Shown in pieces: positions 61,017 to 64,000 of a stretch of DNA of 64,000 nucleotides (the stretch's first letter is position 1; every line of letters starts with the position of its first letter). Below the pieces are notes generated by a model. It was not told where the DNA came from and searched no databases. It was given only the letters and a program-made list of their open reading frames with translations. A program made the position numbers and the translations under genes. The stretch covers positions 1 through 64,000 of the forward strand of contig NZ_JACJQN010000008.1 in the NCBI RefSeq assembly GCF_014696675.1. Direction: 5' to 3'. The stretch is from Phormidium tenue FACHB-1052. GTDB lineage: Bacteria; Cyanobacteriota; Cyanobacteriia; Phormidesmidales; Phormidesmidaceae.

Positions 61017-63052
61017 TACCGAGGTTCAAACACCTGGTACTGGTTGCGACCGGCGTCTTTGGCAGCGTAGAGAGCTTGGTCGGCAAGTTCTAGAATGGCC
61101 TCGGCTGGGCTGTCGGGGGTAGGGATTACGGTGGCAATGCCAAAGCTGAGGGTGATGGTGTCGCCGCTGGGGCTGGCCCCGTGGGGCAGATCGAGGGTTT
61201 GCAGGTGATGGCGCACTAGCTGCACTACACGAATGGCTCCGGCGGTATCGGTATCGGGCAGCACCAGGGCAAATTCTTCACCGCCGTAGCGGGCGGCTAG
61301 GTCAGCGGGCCGACGAACGCCAAAGCGAATGGCGCTGGCAATTTCTACCAAACACTGATCTCCCGCAGCGTGGCCGTAGGTGTCGTTGTAGGGTTTGAAA
61401 TAATCGACATCGGCCAGCACCACGCTCAGCGGTTTGCGCTCTCGGGCCAGTCGCTGCCACTGCTGGCTGAGGTATTCGTCGAGCCAGCGGCGGTTGGCTA
61501 GCTGCGTCAGGCTGTCTACCTTGGCGATGCGATCGAGCTCTTGGTTAGCCGCTTGGAGCTGGCGGTATAGCTCGGCCTGGTGCAGCGCCGTATTGAGCTG
61601 ATCGGCGAAGTGTTGCAGCATATTGGCCTCAAAGGGTTGCCACTGGCGGTGTTCGCCGCAGGCATGAACCACCAAAATGCCCCACAGGGGCTGGCAATCG
61701 CCCCCAAAGGGATGGGCAATGGGCGCAATCATCGCCGACTTGACCCCAATTGCTGAGAGAAACGTGGTCAGGTCTGAAGACCAGAACTCTGCCGCAACGT
61801 CGTTGATGATGTAGGGCTGCCACGTATACAACTTCTCTAGGTAAGCCGCAGGCAGCGGCCCAGTCGGAATCATGCTGTCGGCGATGGTGCCGTAGTCGGG
61901 GTTGCTTGTCTGTTGGGCAATGCGGCGATCGCCATTGGCCAAAATCTGAAAAATCACCGCTCGGTCAGCATCAAACACCGTTTTAATGCCGGCTACCGTA
62001 GCCCCCAAGATCGTCTCTAGGTCGAGGCTTTCGCGCATGCGCGCCGTCAGCATGCGCAGCAGTTGCTCTTGCGCCACGCGGCGGCTGAGGGCCGCCTCGG
62101 TAGCCCTCAGACTAGCCTGCAACTGTCGGCGCTCTGTGCAGTCTTCGGCCCAGCCCACCATATAGCGGGGTTGATTTTGGTCATCGTTGACCACTTGCAC
62201 GTGGGCCTGCACCCAGCGCACGTCGCCGTTGGGGCGCACAATGCGGTACTCCCGCCGCACCGAATTGCCGTTAAACTGCCGCCCGACAGACGCCTGCACC
62301 CGAGGCAGATCATCGGGATGCACCTGCCGGAGCCACAGGCCGGGATCGCTGTAGAGCAACGCTGGAGAATGGCCCCAAATGCGTTCGTAGGCCGCGCTGA
62401 CGTATAAAAACTGGCCAGACACCGCATCGCGAATAAACAAAACCTGCTCAACGTGATGGGTAAAGAGCTCAAATAGCTGCTCAGTTTGGCTACGGACAGA
62501 AAAGGCTTGGAGCTGCTGTCGCAGTCCGTGTTGGTAAACGCTCTGGCCCAGGTGGCGAGCCACATGCACCAACAGATCACGACTCGATAGGTTCCACGGG
62601 CGGGGGCTGCGGCAGTGGTGAGCAATGAGCAGGCCCCACAAGTGAGGCCCTGCGAATATTGGCACCGCTAAGCTGGCCCGCACCTGTAGGCGACTCAGCA
62701 AGTCGGCGTAGCAGGGATCAAGCGTGCTGTGCCGCGCGTCAACCACTAGGCTTAATTGGCGACGATCGCGCTCCTCCCAGCCGCGGGCAAAGCAGGATTC
62801 GCTGATTCGCTCGCCCCGCAGAGGCCGCCAAGCACCATCCACCGACTCGGCAATGACGAAGCCATCGTGGGGAGATAGCACCTGATAGACCACAACCCGA
62901 TCGGTGTCAAGCAGCAGCCGCAGCCGTTCTACCCCTTGCTGAAGCACCACCTCTAGCTCACTGCCCGCTGCCGCCGCGTCGCAGATTGCAGTCACTGTGT
63001 CTAGAATCTGCGCTTGACTAATATCGGGCTGGGGGGGAGAGTGGCGCGTCAT
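61013..63052 (-). CDS. GAF-PAS-GAF-GGDEF diguanylate cyclase
   Basis: A 679-residue sensory protein. It has a first GAF domain (about 10-180: VYQVLSPHDGFVIAESVDGAW), a PAS domain with PAC motif (about 200-330: REYRIVRPNGDVRWVQAHV), a second GAF (about 345-490: VFDADRAVIFQILANGDRRI) and a C-terminal GGDEF domain (SLTQLANRRWLDEYL, then ADVDYFKPYNDTYGHAAGDQ). The active-site GGEEF is intact (AARYGGEEFALVLPDTD), with an RxxD inhibitory site (RPAD) five residues upstream. It should make cyclic di-GMP in response to light or redox cues. Neither GAF shows an obvious bilin cysteine. Confidence 0.93.
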   Translation of the reverse strand: MTRHSPPQPDISQAQILDTVTAICDAAAAGSELEVVLQQGVERLRLLLDTDRVVVYQVLSPHDGFVIAESVDGAWRPLRGERISESCFARGWEERDRRQLSLVVDARHSTLDPCYADLLSRLQVRASLAVPIFAGPHLWGLLIAHHCRSPRPWNLSSRDLLVHVARHLGQSVYQHGLRQQLQAFSVRSQTEQLFELFTHHVEQVLFIRDAVSGQFLYVSAAYERIWGHSPALLYSDPGLWLRQVHPDDLPRVQASVGRQFNGNSVRREYRIVRPNGDVRWVQAHVQVVNDDQNQPRYMVGWAEDCTERRQLQASLRATEAALSRRVAQEQLLRMLTARMRESLDLETILGATVAGIKTVFDADRAVIFQILANGDRRIAQQTSNPDYGTIADSMIPTGPLPAAYLEKLYTWQPYIINDVAAEFWSSDLTTFLSAIGVKSAMIAPIAHPFGGDCQPLWGILVVHACGEHRQWQPFEANMLQHFADQLNTALHQAELYRQLQAANQELDRIAKVDSLTQLANRRWLDEYLSQQWQRLARERKPLSVVLADVDYFKPYNDTYGHAAGDQCLVEIASAIRFGVRRPADLAARYGGEEFALVLPDTDTAGAIRVVQLVRHHLQTLDLPHGASPSGDTITLSFGIATVIPTPDSPAEAILELADQALYAAKDAGRNQYQVFEPRY

Positions 63053-63543
63053 GCGTCAGACATAGTCCAAGAGCAAAGCAACTGTATTTGGCAAGCCATT
63101 ACCCACCATTAACCTTAGCCGCTGCACGGTGGGGCTCACCCATTAGCTATACAAAAGTCCCCACCTCTATTCCCGACTGCCGCTCATTGGGAAAGCCCAG
63201 ATTGAGCCGGAAAAACAATTTTTTCTACCCTAGCCTAGGAGTCAGGCTCTGACTGGATACCAGGCTTGCTTTGCACTGGGCCAACAGCTGAAACATGTCA
63301 CCACTAAAAAAGCGCTTAATCGAGATAATCTGACTTCAAATTAAGGCACAGTGGCTAAAACAGCCAGGGTAAGTCTACCGAGATCTCAAAAATGGCGCAT
63401 GTCTAGCGCATTCTACCCTTTCTTGAGGTTTTGGGCATCCCAGCTCAATCGCCCTAGGGGAGTATCACCGACGCAGTCCAGCCATTCTTTCAAAAAAATA
63501 TTGCAGAATGTAAAGAGAAATGGTTTACCACCGGGACTAGCCC
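63053..63543. other. Gene-free region upstream of the Rieske gene
   Basis: No supported gene lies here. The 63351-63611 frame overlaps the Rieske gene and has a low-complexity, chance-like sequence. An AT-rich block (TTTCAAAAAAATATTGCAGA near 63488) precedes the Rieske ATG and may hold its promoter; no clean -35/-10 pair is evident. Confidence 0.45.
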
Positions 63544-64000
63544 ATGACATCCCTTGCGATCGCTCCCCAGTCTGCGGGTCTCACCGCCTCTCTACCCGCC
63601 GGTGGCCCTGATCCTGCCCGGTTTGATTGGGCCGAAGCCTGGTATCCCGTTGCCTATGTAGAAGACCTAGACCCGGTGCAGCCCACCCGCTTCACGCTGC
63701 TCGACCGGGGCATTGTCATCTGGTGGGACACTAAAGGCCAAGCCTGGCGCGTGTTCGAAGACAAATGCCCCCACCGCCTTGCGCCCCTATCTGAGGGCCG
63801 GGTGAATGAATCTGGCGAGCTGGAGTGCCCCTACCACGGTTGGACATTCTCTGGCGACGGTGCCTGCACCCACATTCCCCAACAGGCTGCTGACGGCCAA
63901 GGCAACCAGTCGGGTCGGGCCTGCGCCCTGGCTCTGCCGACGGCGATCGCCCAAGGGCTCCTATTTGTTTATCCTGGTCAGGCCAAAAATGCTCCCCAGG
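63544..64000 (+). CDS. Rieske (2Fe-2S) oxygenase, pheophorbide a oxygenase-like (partial)
   Basis: The start of a Rieske non-haem-iron oxygenase, open to the right edge (152 codons seen). The Rieske cluster ligands are visible in FEDKCPHRLAPLSEGRV (C-x-H) and ECPYHGWTFSGDG (C-x-x-H). WAEAWYPVAYVEDL at the N-terminus and the PHRLAPLSEG block resemble the cyanobacterial/plant pheophorbide a oxygenase and Tic55-like group. Those proteins act in chlorophyll breakdown or membrane oxygenation; the catalytic iron domain lies beyond the window. Confidence 0.85.
   Translation, partial: MTSLAIAPQSAGLTASLPAGGPDPARFDWAEAWYPVAYVEDLDPVQPTRFTLLDRGIVIWWDTKGQAWRVFEDKCPHRLAPLSEGRVNESGELECPYHGWTFSGDGACTHIPQQAADGQGNQSGRACALALPTAIAQGLLFVYPGQAKNAPQ

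Noticed and set aside
63351-63611. An 86-codon plus-strand frame before the Rieske gene
   Set aside because: It overlaps the Rieske start, has a chance-like Arg/Ser/Pro-rich composition and no ribosome-binding site; the Rieske frame with its CPHRL and CPYHGW motifs is clearly the real gene.

Overview
The window looks like chromosomal DNA of a GC-rich, filamentous, non-heterocystous-type cyanobacterium (Leptolyngbya/Nodosilinea-like; this is an inference). The evidence is a ChlH magnesium chelatase subunit, cyanophycin synthetase, SufA, several gene families largely confined to cyanobacteria (DUF1400, DUF1995, DUF3285, DUF1517), and frequent GCGATCGC (HIP1) octamers inside and between genes. 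Most of the window is ordinary, tightly packed housekeeping DNA.

Layout. 1-5.7 kb: a truncated OGFr-like gene fragment, then a run of minus-strand genes (secreted DUF1400 hydrolase, proline-rich membrane protein, VOC protein, large uncharacterised protein). 6-12 kb: sufA and a TPR gene, a DUF305 lipoprotein, and the large chlH gene with a promoter region and terminator. 12-23 kb: minus-strand block with tRNA-Val, pepP, a metallo-beta-lactamase-fold protein, a CrtI-type phytoene desaturase, Uma2, then trpG-dgkA-ybeY-DUF3285-prfB (prfB carries the classical +1 programmed frameshift) and glmM. 24-28 kb: an accessory surface-polysaccharide island in which two near-identical family 2 glycosyltransferases, with duplicated leaders, flank an AT-rich segment holding a hexapeptide acetyltransferase. 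28-33 kb: cysteine desulfurase, DUF1995 and cphA. 33-37.5 kb: secreted TPR protein with a sigma-like gene, a VOC-like membrane protein, an M48 protease whose reading frame ends inside tRNA-Leu(CAA), and a RelE/ParE toxin-antitoxin pair just behind that tRNA. 37.7-44.5 kb: a very long RecJ, a zincin lipoprotein, an LRAT-fold protein and a phosphodiester glycosidase lipoprotein. 44.6-47.8 kb: a translationally coupled glycosyltransferase pair, a broken SRA/YDG-domain gene and a DUF433/DUF5615 toxin-antitoxin-like pair. 47.9-55 kb: larE-glk, yebC, an ArsA-family ATPase, YggT, GIY-YIG, MpaB-like and cobO genes. 55.2-64 kb: tRNA-Arg(CCG), a likely transposon-end relic, DUF1517, lipoprotein and TPR genes, a second cysteine desulfurase, a GAF/PAS/GGDEF diguanylate cyclase and the start of a Rieske oxygenase.

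The most unusual signal is at 55319-55388, right behind tRNA-Arg(CCG). It resembles the left end of a type V-K CRISPR-associated (Tn7-like) transposon: a TGTA terminus followed by three similarly spaced TGTCGC-like repeats, placed about 60 bp from a GGTT in the tRNA T-arm, which is the spacing such elements use. No transposition or Cas12k gene is present, so it would be a relic. Other points of note are the GT2 duplication island, the CrtI-type desaturase, the RecJ C-terminal extension and the peptidase/tRNA overlap.
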